Assembly (NCBI RefSeq): GCF_000382045.1
Contig: NZ_KB907470.1
Coordinates: forward strand, 20,631-84,630
Direction: 5' to 3'
DNA length: 64,000 nt
DNA from: Variovorax atrisoli 110B
GTDB lineage: Bacteria > Pseudomonadota > Gammaproteobacteria > Burkholderiales > Burkholderiaceae_C
The position numbers and the translations under genes were made by a program. Numbering within the stretch: the first letter of the stretch is position 1; each line of letters opens with the position of its first letter. A model generated the notes under the pieces. The model was not told the origin of the DNA and made no database searches. It saw only the letters and a program-made list of their open reading frames with translations. This document shows positions 7,913 to 18,100 of this stretch, piece by piece.

Positions 7913-9252
7913 CGCTCGCGCAGCGCCTCTCGCGCCTTGTTGAGCGGCTTGACCAGGTAGTCGAGCACCGACTTGCTGCCGGTGTGGATGTCCACCGAGG
8001 CGATCATCCCGGGCACGATAGGGAAGCTCTTGCCGCTCCTGTTCGTCAGGTGGTCGGCGTCGGTGCGGATGTACACGCGGTAGTAGTACACGTCGCGCCT
8101 CACGTCGTCCTGGATGGTGTCGGGCGAGATCGTCGTCACCTTGCCCGGCAGGCCGCCGAAGATGGCGTAGTCGTAGGCCGTCACCTTCACCGTCGCCTCC
8201 TGCCCCGGGTGGATGAAGGCCACGTCGCGCGGCGAGATGCGCGCCTCCACCAGCAGCTTCTCGTCGAGCGGCACGATCTCCATGAGCTTGCCCCCCGGCG
8301 GCAGCACGCCGCCCACCGTGGTCACTGCGATGTCCTTCACGATGCCGCGCACCGGCGAGGCGAAGGTCAGGCGCGTGAGCGAATCGGAGCGTCCGCGCGT
8401 CACCGAGCGCTGCGCCTCGATCTCGGCGTTGGCCCTGGCGAGCTCCTCGCGCGCCTTCACGTAGTACTGGCTGCGGATGTCGGCCGCCTTGCTCTCGGCC
8501 TCGTTGATCTGGCGCTTCAGGCGCAGCACCTCGACGTCGCTCGCGGCGCCGCGCGACACCAGCGGCTCGGTCAGCGCCAGTTCGCTACGCATCAGCGCCA
8601 GCGCCTGCGTCACGCCGGCGAGACTGCTCGAGAGCTGCTCCCGGCGCGAGCGGTAGAGCGCGGTCTCGGTGCGCACGAGGTCGGTGTCGGCCTGCACCTC
8701 CGGCGGAAACGCCAGCGGCGTGCCGCCCACCTCGGCCGTCAGCCGCGCCGACATGGCGAGCGCTGCGCGCATGCGGGACGCGCTCTCCTGCACGGTCGAC
8801 TCGGTCTTGGTCCTGTCGAGTTGCGCGAGCACCTGCCCCTCCTCGACGATGTCGCCCTCGGCCACCTTCAGGTCGACCAGGATGCCGCCTTCGAGCGACT
8901 GCACCATCTGCTCCTTCGACGACGGCACCACCTTGCCGGTGCCGGTGGACACCTCGTCGAGCTCGAAGCGCCAGGCCCACGCCAGCAGCAGGAGCAGCGC
9001 CGCGCTGACGATCCAGACGATCAGCGAGGAGCGCGGCAGCGGCGGCTCCGAGGGCGAGCGGGGTGCGGCGGCTGGCGCCACGGGCAGCCGCGACGGCGGC
9101 CTCGACGGAGGCACCGGCGCTGCCGGTGCGGCCGTGGCAGGCTGCGCGGGAAGTTCCGCGACCGTCTTCGGCGCGGCCTGCGCCGCGTCGGCCACCACCA
9201 CTTCGCCGCCCACGGTACTGGGACGGCCCGCTTCAGACGTTGCTGTTGCCAT
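7909..9252 (-). CDS. HlyD-family type I secretion periplasmic adaptor
   Basis: A membrane fusion protein of 447 residues linking the inner-membrane ABC transporter to the TolC-type channel. Residues 1-75 are an unusually long Pro/Ala-rich cytoplasmic segment. One membrane helix follows at about 77-95, then S-T-G-T-G-K-V-V-P-S-S and E-G-D-I-V-E-E-G-Q-V-L-A-Q-L-D of the lipoyl/barrel-sandwich domain, a long alpha-helical hairpin (Ala/Glu/Arg-rich, about 155-270) and the second half-motif S-P-V-R-G-I-V-K-D-I-A-V-T-T-V-G-G-V. The conserved P-G-M-I-A-S-V-D-I-H-T-G near the C terminus is typical of T1SS adaptors. The ATG at 9252 is 7 bases after GGAGAG; an upstream in-frame TTG at 9267 is less likely. 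It overlaps the ABC transporter gene by 20 bases. Confidence 0.93.
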   Translation of the reverse strand: MATATSEAGRPSTVGGEVVVADAAQAAPKTVAELPAQPATAAPAAPVPPSRPPSRLPVAPAAAPRSPSEPPLPRSSLIVWIVSAALLLLLAWAWRFELDEVSTGTGKVVPSSKEQMVQSLEGGILVDLKVAEGDIVEEGQVLAQLDRTKTESTVQESASRMRAALAMSARLTAEVGGTPLAFPPEVQADTDLVRTETALYRSRREQLSSSLAGVTQALALMRSELALTEPLVSRGAASDVEVLRLKRQINEAESKAADIRSQYYVKAREELARANAEIEAQRSVTRGRSDSLTRLTFASPVRGIVKDIAVTTVGGVLPPGGKLMEIVPLDEKLLVEARISPRDVAFIHPGQEATVKVTAYDYAIFGGLPGKVTTISPDTIQDDVRRDVYYYRVYIRTDADHLTNRSGKSFPIVPGMIASVDIHTGSKSVLDYLVKPLNKAREALRER

Positions 9253-11356
9253 GGGAAAGCTCTCCAATCACGCGGTCCCTCGGACCATCCAGAACCACGC
9301 GCCCGCCATCGACCACGATGATCCGGTCCACCCAGTGCAGCACCGGCATGCGGTGCGTCGCCACCACCAGCGTGCGCGGCGCCAGCCAGTCGCCGAGCGA
9401 ATCGATGACCTGGCGTTCCGTGACTTCGTCGAAATGCGCGGTGGGTTCGTCCAGCAGCACGATCGACGGCTGGCGTATGAGCGTGCGCGCGAGAAGCAGC
9501 GCCTGCCGCTGGCCGCCCGAGAGGCCGAGGCCGCCCTCGTGGATCATCTCGCCCAGGCCTTCCGCGCGGGACTGCACGAAAGGCAGGGCGCCGGCCATCG
9601 TGAGCGCCTCCAGCAGCTGATCGTCGGTCGCCAGCGGCATGCCCATGGTGACGTTCTCGCGGATCGAGCCGTGGAAGAGCCGCGCGTTCTGCGTGAGCAG
9701 GCCCACGTCGCGGCGCAGGTCGGACGGGTCGATCAGCGCGATGTCGAGCGAATCGAGCGTCACATGCCCGCGCTGGGGCGACTGCAGGCCGGCCAGCAGC
9801 TGTAGCAGCGTGGACTTGCCCGCGCCCATGCGGCCCAGCAGCGCGACCTTCTCGCCGGGCTGTATCTGCAGCTGCGCGGCCGCGAAGGCTGGGCTCCTGT
9901 CGTCCTTGCCGTATCGGAATTCGACGCCTGCGACGTTGTAGCGTCCCTGCATTGCGGACACGTGGACCAGGCGCGCACGCTCGGGGTGGTCTACCGGCCG
10001 CTGCATGAGCTGGTCGAGCCCGGCCCGCGCCACCTTGGCCTGCTGCCAGCGCGCAAACACGCCCGAAAGCGGCGCGAGCGGCGCGATCATGCGCGAGGCG
10101 AGGATCGACGATCCCACCAGCGCACCGGTGGTCATTTCGCCCTTCATCACCAGGAAGCAGCCGGCCAGCAGCGTCACCGCGTAGACGGTGGTCTGCACCT
10201 CCTGCGTCCAGGTCATGAGCAGCCCCGTGAGAAAGCGCTGGCGCATGCTGACGCCGGCTGCGACGTCGTTGGCGTGGTTCCACTGGTTCTGGAAGCGCGG
10301 CTCTGCGCGCATCAGCTTGATGTCTTCCAGGCCCTCGACGGCTTCGACCAGCAGCGCATTGCGCAGCGCCGACTCGCGCATGCCCTCGCTGGCGAGCCGT
10401 GCGAGAGGCTTCTGGATCAGCAGCCCCGGAATCACCAGCAGGGGCACCGCGGCCAGCGCCACCAGCGCGAGGGGTCCTGCCACCAGCCACAGCACGACCA
10501 GGAAGAGCACGAAGAACGGCAGGTCCGCCACCGCGCCGATGGTGGTGGAGGTGAGCAGCTCCCGCACCTGCTCCACCTCGCGCACCTGGGCGATGAAGGA
10601 GCCGGTGGACTTGGAGCGGGCGTCGGTGCGCACGCGCAGCGCGTGGCCGAAGACGAGATCGGACACCTTGAGGTCTGCACGCTTGCCGATCACGTCGGAG
10701 ATGTGCGTGCGCGACGTGCGCAGCAGGAACTCGAAGGCCACGGCGAGCATGACGCCGCCGAACAGCACCCACAGCGTGGACTCCGACTGGGCGGGCACCA
10801 CCCGGTCGTAGATCTGCATCGAGAAGATCGTCGAGGCCAGCGCCAGCACGTTCGCGAACACCGAGGCCAGCACGATGTCGCCATAGCGGCGCCAGTCGCG
10901 CAGGGCGACGGCCCAGAACCAGTCCTTGCGGTAGGGACGGATGTAGTCGTCCACGCGCGCGTCGGGCACGGCCGTGTTGGGCCGCAGGATGGCGGCGCGC
11001 TGCGCGCGCGCACAGAGCTCGTCGACGGACAGCGAGGTCTCCAGTCCCTGGTCGCCGCACAGCAGCACGCCCAGCCTGCCGCTGCCGTCGGCCGTGCGGA
11101 CCACCCCGACCTCGCCGTTGTCGAACTCCACCACCAGCGGCAGCCGCCAAGGGTCGAGCTGCGTGCGGGAAAAGGCGTCGAGCCGCAACGCGAGGCCCAG
11201 GTGCCGCGCCATGTGGTCGAGCAGCGCGTCCAGCGGCGTGCCGCGCTCCCATGCCAGCGAGACGCGCACGCGCTCCTGCGAGGCGCCGATGCCGTAGTGG
11301 CGTGCGACGTAGAGCATGGCGTCGAGCCAGCTGGTGTACTGCGGAGGCAGTTTCAT
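9233..11356 (-). CDS. Type I secretion ABC transporter (permease/ATPase) with degenerate C39-like domain
   Basis: A 707-residue inner-membrane exporter of the LapB/RtxB type. Residues 1-125 resemble a C39 peptidase domain but lack the catalytic Cys near the start (H-Y-G-I-G-A-S), so it should be a non-cleaving C39-like domain that binds the substrate. Residues about 160-440 form the transmembrane domain. The nucleotide-binding domain has Walker A G-R-M-G-A-G-K-S-T, a Q-loop in L-L-T-Q-N-A-R-L-F, signature L-S-G-G-Q-R-Q, Walker B I-V-L-L-D-E-P-T and switch His in A-T-H-R. The ATG overlaps the TolC-like gene stop (ATGA) and the 3' end overlaps hlyD. The likely cargo is the giant adhesin encoded upstream in the same operon. 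Confidence 0.94.
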   Translation of the reverse strand: MKLPPQYTSWLDAMLYVARHYGIGASQERVRVSLAWERGTPLDALLDHMARHLGLALRLDAFSRTQLDPWRLPLVVEFDNGEVGVVRTADGSGRLGVLLCGDQGLETSLSVDELCARAQRAAILRPNTAVPDARVDDYIRPYRKDWFWAVALRDWRRYGDIVLASVFANVLALASTIFSMQIYDRVVPAQSESTLWVLFGGVMLAVAFEFLLRTSRTHISDVIGKRADLKVSDLVFGHALRVRTDARSKSTGSFIAQVREVEQVRELLTSTTIGAVADLPFFVLFLVVLWLVAGPLALVALAAVPLLVIPGLLIQKPLARLASEGMRESALRNALLVEAVEGLEDIKLMRAEPRFQNQWNHANDVAAGVSMRQRFLTGLLMTWTQEVQTTVYAVTLLAGCFLVMKGEMTTGALVGSSILASRMIAPLAPLSGVFARWQQAKVARAGLDQLMQRPVDHPERARLVHVSAMQGRYNVAGVEFRYGKDDRSPAFAAAQLQIQPGEKVALLGRMGAGKSTLLQLLAGLQSPQRGHVTLDSLDIALIDPSDLRRDVGLLTQNARLFHGSIRENVTMGMPLATDDQLLEALTMAGALPFVQSRAEGLGEMIHEGGLGLSGGQRQALLLARTLIRQPSIVLLDEPTAHFDEVTERQVIDSLGDWLAPRTLVVATHRMPVLHWVDRIIVVDGGRVVLDGPRDRVIGELSHGNSNV
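9260..9265 (-). promoter_or_regulatory. Ribosome binding site fixing the HlyD start
   Basis: GGAGAG on the minus strand lies 7 bases before the ATG at 9252, inside the end of the ABC transporter gene. It supports 9252 over the in-frame TTG at 9267. Confidence 0.6.
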
Positions 11357-12786
11357 GGAAGCAGCTCCATTCCCTGGACGGTTGTGTTGTCGAGGCCGTA
11401 GAAGGCGCGGCCCTGTCCCGTCGCGCCGATGTAGCCGATGCGGCTCTCCCAGAGGTCGTGCAGCACGGCCTCCTGGTCGGCCGCGGCCTGGTGGATCTCC
11501 TGCTCGGCGTTGAGCAGGTCGAGGATGGAGCGCGTGCCGAGCGTGTACTGCTCGCGGTAGAGGTCGCGTGCCTCGGCGATGCTGCGGCGCCGCTCGGCCA
11601 GCACGCCCAGTCGTGCCTGCGCGCCGGCGACCTGCTCGCGGAAGCTGCGCGCCTGGTCGCCCGCATTCAGGCGGGCGGCATCGATGCGCATGCGCGCGGC
11701 CTCCTCGGCGGCGGTGGCCGAGCGCACCTGGGCGTCCATCGCGCCGCCCTGGTAGATCGCGCTGGAGAGGTTGAACATGACCGTGTGGTTGAAGCCGTTG
11801 CGTTCCAGCGTGCCTGGGTTGACTCCGCCCATGGCCTTGTTGGCGGAGACGTCGAGGCTGAGCGTCGGGTAGCGCTGCGCCTTCGCGACATCGAGCTGGG
11901 CGGCGGCAACGCGCCGGTCCGCCTCTGCGGTCAGCACTTCGGGCAGCAGGCTGGTGTCCGGCGGCTGGTCGAAGCGCAGCTCGCTGGCCAGCTGCTGCGG
12001 CAGCGCTGCGACGAGCGCCGGGGCGGGGCCGCCCAGCAGCGTTGCCAGGCGTTCGCGCGACTGCGCGAGCAGCGACTTCACCTGCAGCAGGTTGGCGCGC
12101 GCACTCTCGACGCGCGACTCGGCCTGCAGCGGATCGGCCCCGGTGCTCAGCCCCGACTTCGCGCGCAGCCGCGCGGTCTCGAGCACCTTCTCGACCGCGT
12201 TGACCTGCTCCTGCGCGATCGCGGCGAGCGACTGGTAGCGGTGCGCCCTGACCACGGCCTCGGCCGTCTGCTGCGCGACCGCATCGATCTGCCTCAGCAC
12301 GATGGCCTGCTGGCGCCGGACCTGGGCCTCGGACTGGTCGACAGCGCCCGAGACCTTGCCGAAGTCGTAGAGCATCTGCGACAGCGAGGCGCTGGCGAGC
12401 ATGCCGTTGCCGCGCCTTGCGCCGCCGCTGTTGTTGTTGAGGCCTGCCCCCATGCCCAGCTTCACCTGCGGGTAGTAGCCGGCGCGCGCCACGTCGGCGC
12501 CTCCGGACTGCTGCGCCAGCGTGGCGATGGCATCGGCGATGGACGGATGGCGCGCCACCGCGCGGCGCACGGCATCGGCCAGCTCCAAGGGCTTCGAGTC
12601 TTCGGCGGCTGCCTGAGTCGATGGATGCATCGCCGCCGTGGCGCGGGCCGCGCCGAGCTCGCGAGCCAGTGCGCTAGGCGCGAGCCGCCGCGACGCCTTC
12701 AGCTCGACAGGAGCATCCTGCGCGGCGGCGGGCAGGCCGGCCAGGGCCACCAAGGCGGCCGCGCAGAGTTTCGTTCGAGGGGTCAC
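11353..12786 (-). CDS. TolC-family outer membrane channel protein
   Basis: A 477-residue outer-membrane efflux protein. The GTG start at 12786 follows AGGAG by 8 bases and opens a signal peptide ending near A-L-A-G-L-P-A-A-A-Q-D-A. The mature protein has the two-fold TolC/OEP pattern: L-A-D-A-V-R-R-A-V-A-R-H-P-S-I near the N terminus, long Ala/Gln-rich helices, and the second repeat with T-L-S-L-D-V-S-A-N and L-L-N-A-E-Q-E-I near the end. It should form the trimeric exit duct of the type I secretion system. Its start overlaps the halogenase stop (GTGA) and its stop overlaps the ABC transporter start (ATGA), strong evidence for translational coupling on both sides. Confidence 0.93.
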   Translation of the reverse strand: MTPRTKLCAAALVALAGLPAAAQDAPVELKASRRLAPSALARELGAARATAAMHPSTQAAAEDSKPLELADAVRRAVARHPSIADAIATLAQQSGGADVARAGYYPQVKLGMGAGLNNNSGGARRGNGMLASASLSQMLYDFGKVSGAVDQSEAQVRRQQAIVLRQIDAVAQQTAEAVVRAHRYQSLAAIAQEQVNAVEKVLETARLRAKSGLSTGADPLQAESRVESARANLLQVKSLLAQSRERLATLLGGPAPALVAALPQQLASELRFDQPPDTSLLPEVLTAEADRRVAAAQLDVAKAQRYPTLSLDVSANKAMGGVNPGTLERNGFNHTVMFNLSSAIYQGGAMDAQVRSATAAEEAARMRIDAARLNAGDQARSFREQVAGAQARLGVLAERRRSIAEARDLYREQYTLGTRSILDLLNAEQEIHQAAADQEAVLHDLWESRIGYIGATGQGRAFYGLDNTTVQGMELLP

Positions 12787-14318
12787 GCGCTTCGCTCCTG
12801 CGTGGAAGAGAAATTGCCCGCAGCGCCGAGTTCGCGCATCCGGTTGATGTAGGCCCCCACGCGCCTGCGGCTGGCGGCGGGCAGGCTCGCCAGTTCGGCC
12901 GCAGCCGCCTCGCGCGGCACCACGCCCAGCGGCGCGGCCACGAAGAGCCAGTTGATGGCGTGGAAGATTCCCTGCCATCCGTTGATGGCGTAGGCCTGCA
13001 CGTCGACCATCCGCGGGGTGCGCTGCTGAAAGCACGCCCACAGCTCCGCGTAGCTGGGCGGCAGCGGCAGTTCCGCCACGTCGCGCCAGAAGGCGGTGTC
13101 TCGCCGCGGGCAGTCGTAGTGCATGCGCAGGAAGTCGCGGATGCCGGACCAGCAACGCGCATTGGCTTCGTTGAAGTCGTCGATCAGGTGCCCCGCCACC
13201 ACACCGTCACCCGCGGCGACGATGCGCTCGAAATTGCGCAGCTGCTCGAGCATCTGCCCGATGGAAGTCGCCTCCAGCGGCTCCACGAAGCCCGAGGCCA
13301 GCCCGATCGCCATCACGTTGCCGACCCAGACCTGCTCGAAGTGGCCGGGCTCGAACCTGAGCGTGCGCATGGGCTCGATCCCGGGGCCGATGCGGCGATG
13401 GATCTCGTCGACGACCTGCGCCTCGTCGGTATGGGCGCTGCTGAAGACGTAGCCGGCGCCCACGCGCTCCATCAGCGGTATCTGCCACATCCAGCCCGCG
13501 GGCATCGCGATCGCTCGCGTGACCAGCGACGGATTGGGCTGCGGATGCGGCATGTGGAAAGGCACGGCCCGATCCAGCAGCAGGTAGTCGGAGAACGAGC
13601 GCCAGCGCACGCCCAGCTTGCCGCCGATGCCCAGTCGTGCCAGCCCGGACGCATCGATGAGCAGGTCGAGTCCGACGACCTCCTCGACGCCTTCGAGCCT
13701 TGCGGCGCGCGCCATGCCCTCCGCGTCGCACACCAGCTCCTCGACGCGCGCCTGCTGGTGCACCACGCCGCGCGAGACGGCCACGCGGCGCAGGTAATCG
13801 GCCAGCTTGTGGCTGTCGAAATGGAAGGACGCCGACAGGCCCGAACTCTCGCCGAGCTGGAGCATCGCCGCGGCCTGCTGCTGCGATGCATTGATGGCGA
13901 TCGACGCGAAGCCCGGTATGTACCGATGCAGCTCGATGCCTTCGTGCACCATGCCTGAAAGCAGAGGATGGAAGCCGGCTTCCATCCAGTCGATCTCCTG
14001 CAGCCCTGGACGGCCGAAGAGGTGGTAGTAGCGGTCGTCGTCGTCGCCGGTGCGCCAGCCTTCGTAGCAGAAGCCGAGCTTGAAGGCCGCGCCGGTTTCG
14101 CGCACGAACTCCTTGAGACCGATGCCGTTGCGGCGCAGCGCGTCGATCAGATTGAGCAGGCCGCCCTCGCCCACGCCGACGATGCCGATGTCGGGCGACT
14201 CGATCACGCGCACCTCGACATTCGGTGCGAACAGGCGGCGCAGCGTGAGCGCCGAGAACCAACCCGCGGTTCCGCCGCCGATGACGACGACGCGGGAGAT
14301 GTTGCGAAGATTCAGCAT
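12783..14318 (-). CDS. Flavin-dependent tryptophan-halogenase-family protein in the T1SS operon
   Basis: A 511-residue FAD enzyme of the tryptophan halogenase family. Visible hallmarks are the FAD-binding G-G-G-T-A-G-W at residues 14-20, G-V-G-E-G at 48-52, K80 in A-A-F-K-L-G-F (equivalent to catalytic Lys79 of PrnA), the family signature W-M-W-Q-I-P (W-x-W-x-I-P), and E-P-L-E-A-T matching the PrnA segment that carries Glu346. Such enzymes use reduced FAD from a partner reductase to form HOCl and chlorinate or brominate an aromatic ring. The ATG at 14318 gives the usual short lead into the FAD motif; a GTG at 14369 is an alternative. It starts 77 bases after the adhesin and overlaps the TolC gene by four bases. 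Substrate unknown; no flavin reductase gene is nearby. Confidence 0.87.
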   Translation of the reverse strand: MLNLRNISRVVVIGGGTAGWFSALTLRRLFAPNVEVRVIESPDIGIVGVGEGGLLNLIDALRRNGIGLKEFVRETGAAFKLGFCYEGWRTGDDDDRYYHLFGRPGLQEIDWMEAGFHPLLSGMVHEGIELHRYIPGFASIAINASQQQAAAMLQLGESSGLSASFHFDSHKLADYLRRVAVSRGVVHQQARVEELVCDAEGMARAARLEGVEEVVGLDLLIDASGLARLGIGGKLGVRWRSFSDYLLLDRAVPFHMPHPQPNPSLVTRAIAMPAGWMWQIPLMERVGAGYVFSSAHTDEAQVVDEIHRRIGPGIEPMRTLRFEPGHFEQVWVGNVMAIGLASGFVEPLEATSIGQMLEQLRNFERIVAAGDGVVAGHLIDDFNEANARCWSGIRDFLRMHYDCPRRDTAFWRDVAELPLPPSYAELWACFQQRTPRMVDVQAYAINGWQGIFHAINWLFVAAPLGVVPREAAAAELASLPAASRRRVGAYINRMRELGAAGNFSSTQERSA

Positions 14319-14350
14319 ATGTGTGCTTTCATGGCCTGTCGGCCGAGGAG

Positions 14351-14375
14351 AAGGGCGCGCATGGGTCACGCCCTT
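14351..14375. other. Hairpin between adhesin stop and halogenase start
   Basis: AAGGGCG at 14351-14357 pairs with CGCCCTT at 14369-14375. On the transcribed minus strand it lies about 20 bases after the adhesin stop, with no clean T-run behind it. It may act as a partial terminator or an RNA stability/processing element lowering expression of the secretion genes relative to the adhesin. Confidence 0.4.
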
Positions 14376-14395
14376 TTCTCGTCCGGCGTTGGGCC

Positions 14396-15160
14396 TCAGG
14401 CCAGCACGAGCTGGTGGTTGGCGAGCAGCGTCGCGAGGTCGGTGGTCACGCCGTTGAGCGTGATCAGCTGCGTCGCCGAGTAGGCGCCGCCCGCTCCGTC
14501 GCGGTCGATGTACAGCGTGGTGTTGCCTCCGCTGACCGTCACGCTGAGGTACTTGCCGATGGTCTCGCCGGCGTCGATGGTGGCGACGCCGTTGATGTAG
14601 CGGGCCGCGCCGTCGGCGTCCGCCTGGTAGCCGACCAGCAGTTCGCGGATGTCGATGCGGTCCGCATTGGCGGTTGCCTCGAAGGTTCCGACGGTGAACG
14701 AGTTCACCGAATCGGCACCGTTGCCGCCGGTGGCATCGCTGGAGGCGAGCAGCTTGTACAGCAGCGTGTCACGCCCCCCGCCCGTGAGGTTGAAGACATC
14801 GTTTCCGCCGCGCCCCTCGAACTGGTTGTCCGCCGCGTTGTCGGTGAAGACATCCGAGCCGCTGCCGCCGGCGAGGCCCTCGATGTTGCTGAAGGTCGCG
14901 CTGCCGAAGCCGGTGCTTTGAACGCCGGCCTTGCTCAGGTCGATGGTCAGCGGCGTGCTGCCAGCGAGCTTGTAGTCGACGACGTCGACACCTCCCGTGT
15001 TGCTCCACGCCCTGACGCCCGATACCGTCACTGTGCCCCCGCCGCCCTCGTACTTGTCGTCGCCGAGGGTGGCGAAGAAGGTGTCGTTGTAGCCGGTTCC
15101 GACGATGCCGTTGCCGATGTCGGCGTTGGTCACGTTGCTGTCGGACTCGGCCGTCAGCAC
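14396..15160 (-). other. C-terminal RTX / T1SS-143-type secretion domain of the adhesin
   Basis: The last ~255 residues contain G-T-G-Y-N-D-T-F and D-D-K-Y-E-G-G-G-G, then G-G-S-G-S-D-V-F and G-R-G-G-N-D-V-F (degenerate RTX nonapeptides). They end with the D-x-I-D-I-R-E-L-L ... Y-L-S-V-T-V-S-G-G-N-T-T-L-Y-I-D-R-D-G pattern of type I secretion C-terminal target domains. This end would leave the cell first and be recognised by the neighbouring ABC transporter. Confidence 0.85.
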
Positions 15161-18100
15161 GAAGGCATGGTTCGCAGCGCCGGCCTTCAGGCCGGTCCAG
15201 GCCGCATTGACGTTCTCGATGGTGTTGCCGCCGAGGCTGCCCAGGCCGCCGACGTCCGCCGCCTTGCCGTTGGCGATGCGCAGGAGTGCGAGCGTGTAGG
15301 TCTCGCTGGCGTCGAGCCCGTAGAAATCGACGATCGCCGAGCTGTCGTTGGTCTGGTTGCCGGACTGCGGGTTGATCATCTGCGTGCTCACCAGCTTGCC
15401 CTTCGAATCGAAGAGCTGGACCGTGTTGCCGTAGAGCGCGTTGATGCCCTGCGCATCGAGGATGCGGAAATGCAGCGCCGTGCCATCGGCCACCGTGCTG
15501 GTGTTGGTGATGAACTTCGTGTTGCCCCGCTGCGTGAATGCCAGCAGGTCGCGGTCGCCGTCCCAGTCGATGTCGACCGCGACAGCGCCGGTCACGGCGT
15601 TGTTGGTCGCGTTGTTGCCTGTCCAGATGCCGGTCTCATTCAGCCCTCCCAGAAGGTTGACGGTGTCGAACTGGACATTTCCGGACGAACTCTTGTTGAG
15701 GTAGAGGTTGATCGGTCCGGACATGCCGCTGGCCGTCTGGCCGCCGCTCGGCCCCAGGCCGGGCAGTTCGACGGCATCCATCTTGCCGTCGCCGTCCCAG
15801 TCCACTGCGATCGAGGGACCGCCCTGCAGGCGCTTCGTGGTCGGCGTTGCGCCGTTCCAGCCGACGTACGCGTCGTTGACCATGTACATGCCCGACGGTT
15901 GGCTGCCGACGCCGGCGTACTGCGTCCCGGAATCCATCTTCAGCTTGCCAGTGCCGTCATTGAAGATGATGCGGCTCTGGTATTGGGCGTCGGTGGTGGT
16001 GCCGTACCCGCGGCTGAGGAACAGGTCCATGTAACCGTCGCCGTTGAAATCGGCCCAGGTCATGGAGATGCCGTTTCCATAGTATGGGTCGTCGTCTGTG
16101 CGCTGGAAGGTCTTCTCGATGATCTGCGTGTTCTCCCAGGTGCCGTCGCCCTTGTTGCTCGCGACGACCAGCCGGTGCTGGTTCGTACTCCTGCCCAGAC
16201 GAGGATTGGTGTTTGGGTCGTCGTACGGTCCGCCGAGCTTCGTGAGGCTTGCCGTGGCGTGATAGACCAGGTCGACCTTGCCGTCGTTGTCCAGGTCGAC
16301 GCCCGACAGTTCCATGTCGAAGGTCGTGTTGTAGTAATTGTTCGAATTGGGCGCGCCCGACGCGGACGCCTTGTCGTCGGTGTAGCCGCCGTCCTTCACC
16401 ATGCCGAGGATGGTGCCGTCCGCGTTCAGCACGATCTGGGAGTCGTAGCCGCCGCCGCTTGTCGCGTCGTTGGGCGTCTGGTCGCCATATGCCAGATCGA
16501 CCAGCCCGTCCCCGGTCTTGTCGAAGGCCACCACGCCACCGAACCAGCTGTACGTATTCGCGCTTCCGGGGGTGAGCTTGTCGCCGTACACGGCGGCCGG
16601 CCCGCCGACCTGCACGGCGGTGTAGGAGGCGCCGTTGTAGAGGAAGGCCTGCTGGCCATCGTCGTAGGTGCTGTCCTCCGCGAACAGATCCATGTATCCA
16701 TCGCGGTTGAAGTCCATGAACGTGGCGTTCTGCACGTAGTTTGGCCCGACATAACCGCGGGCATAGCCGATGCTTGAAGCATCGTTGGTATTGCTGCGGA
16801 GATACGTCTGCTTGAAGCTGCCCAGCGAAGCGCTGTCGCTCCCGTCGGCATCCAGCATCGTCTGGTTGCTGTGGATGCGCCACATGCCGTTCTCACCGAG
16901 CGTGTAGGCAGTCGCCTTCTGGTTCGGGTCACTGGCCACCGATCCAACGGTCACCGTCGGCGCCGTCGCGACGATCAGTTCACCCGTGGTTGCGTCGTCG
17001 GTGACCACGGCAGCGGAAGCGTTCTTCACGACGGCCCGGACGTCATGAGTTCCGACCGGAATGTCCGACGTCACCTGCACATACCAGCTCTCGTTTTGCG
17101 AATCGACAACCACCGAACCATCGGCCGAGCTGTAGGTTTTTCCGACAATGGTGACCTCGAGATACTGGCCACCGACCAGCTTGAACGGGATGCCACCCGA
17201 AACGAGCGGCGTGGTATCGACGGTCGTCTGGCGGTTGACCGTGACGGCGTAGTCCACGGTCAGGCTGAAGTTGCCCGACAGGCTGGCCTGGTTGCCCGTC
17301 GCAGTGGTCACGGCAGCGCGATAGGTATGGGTCGATCCGTCCGCGAGAACTCCGAGGTCGTAGGTCCAGGTGGTGCCCGTCACTGTCGCCGTCCCCAGCA
17401 GGGTGGAGCCTTCGTAGACATTCACCGTATCGCCGGCGCCGAGCGCAGTCGTCAGGGTGCCGGTGAGTACCGGGGTCGCGTCATCGGTCGTAGTGCCGCT
17501 GCCGAAGGTACCCCTGGCCGGACCCGCGTCGTCGATGTAGCCGGCGATCTTCGCCTCGTTGGCCGGCACCCTCGTGTCGACCGTGAAGCTCAGCGGCGCC
17601 GATCTTGGGCCTTCATTGCCTGCGACATCGACGTTGCTAACCGTCAGGCTGTGAGCGCCGTCGGCCAGCTTCTTGCTGGCGTCAGGCGTGAAGCTCCACT
17701 TGCCGGAGCCGTCCGCCATCGTGGAGCCGATCAGCGTGCCGTTGTCGTAGACCTTCACCAAGCCGTTGGGTTCGGCGCCGCTACCACCCACCTCGGGGAG
17801 GGCGTCATTGGTTGCGCCGCTGGGCGTGATGATCCCGACGACGGGGGACACGTCATCGACGGCGCGGTCGATGGAAGGCGCGGTCGCAGGAGCGACCGTA
17901 TCGACGGTGAAGGCGAGCGCTGCCGACGCGGGGCCCTCGTTACCGGCGGCATCCACGTTGCGCGCCGTCAGGCTGTGAGTGCCATCGGCCAGTTCCCTGC
18001 CGGCTTCGGGCGTGAAGCTCCACTTGCCGGAGCCGTCCGCCGTCGTGGAACCGATCAGCTTGCCGTTGTCGTAGATGCTCACCATGCCGTTGGGCTCGAT

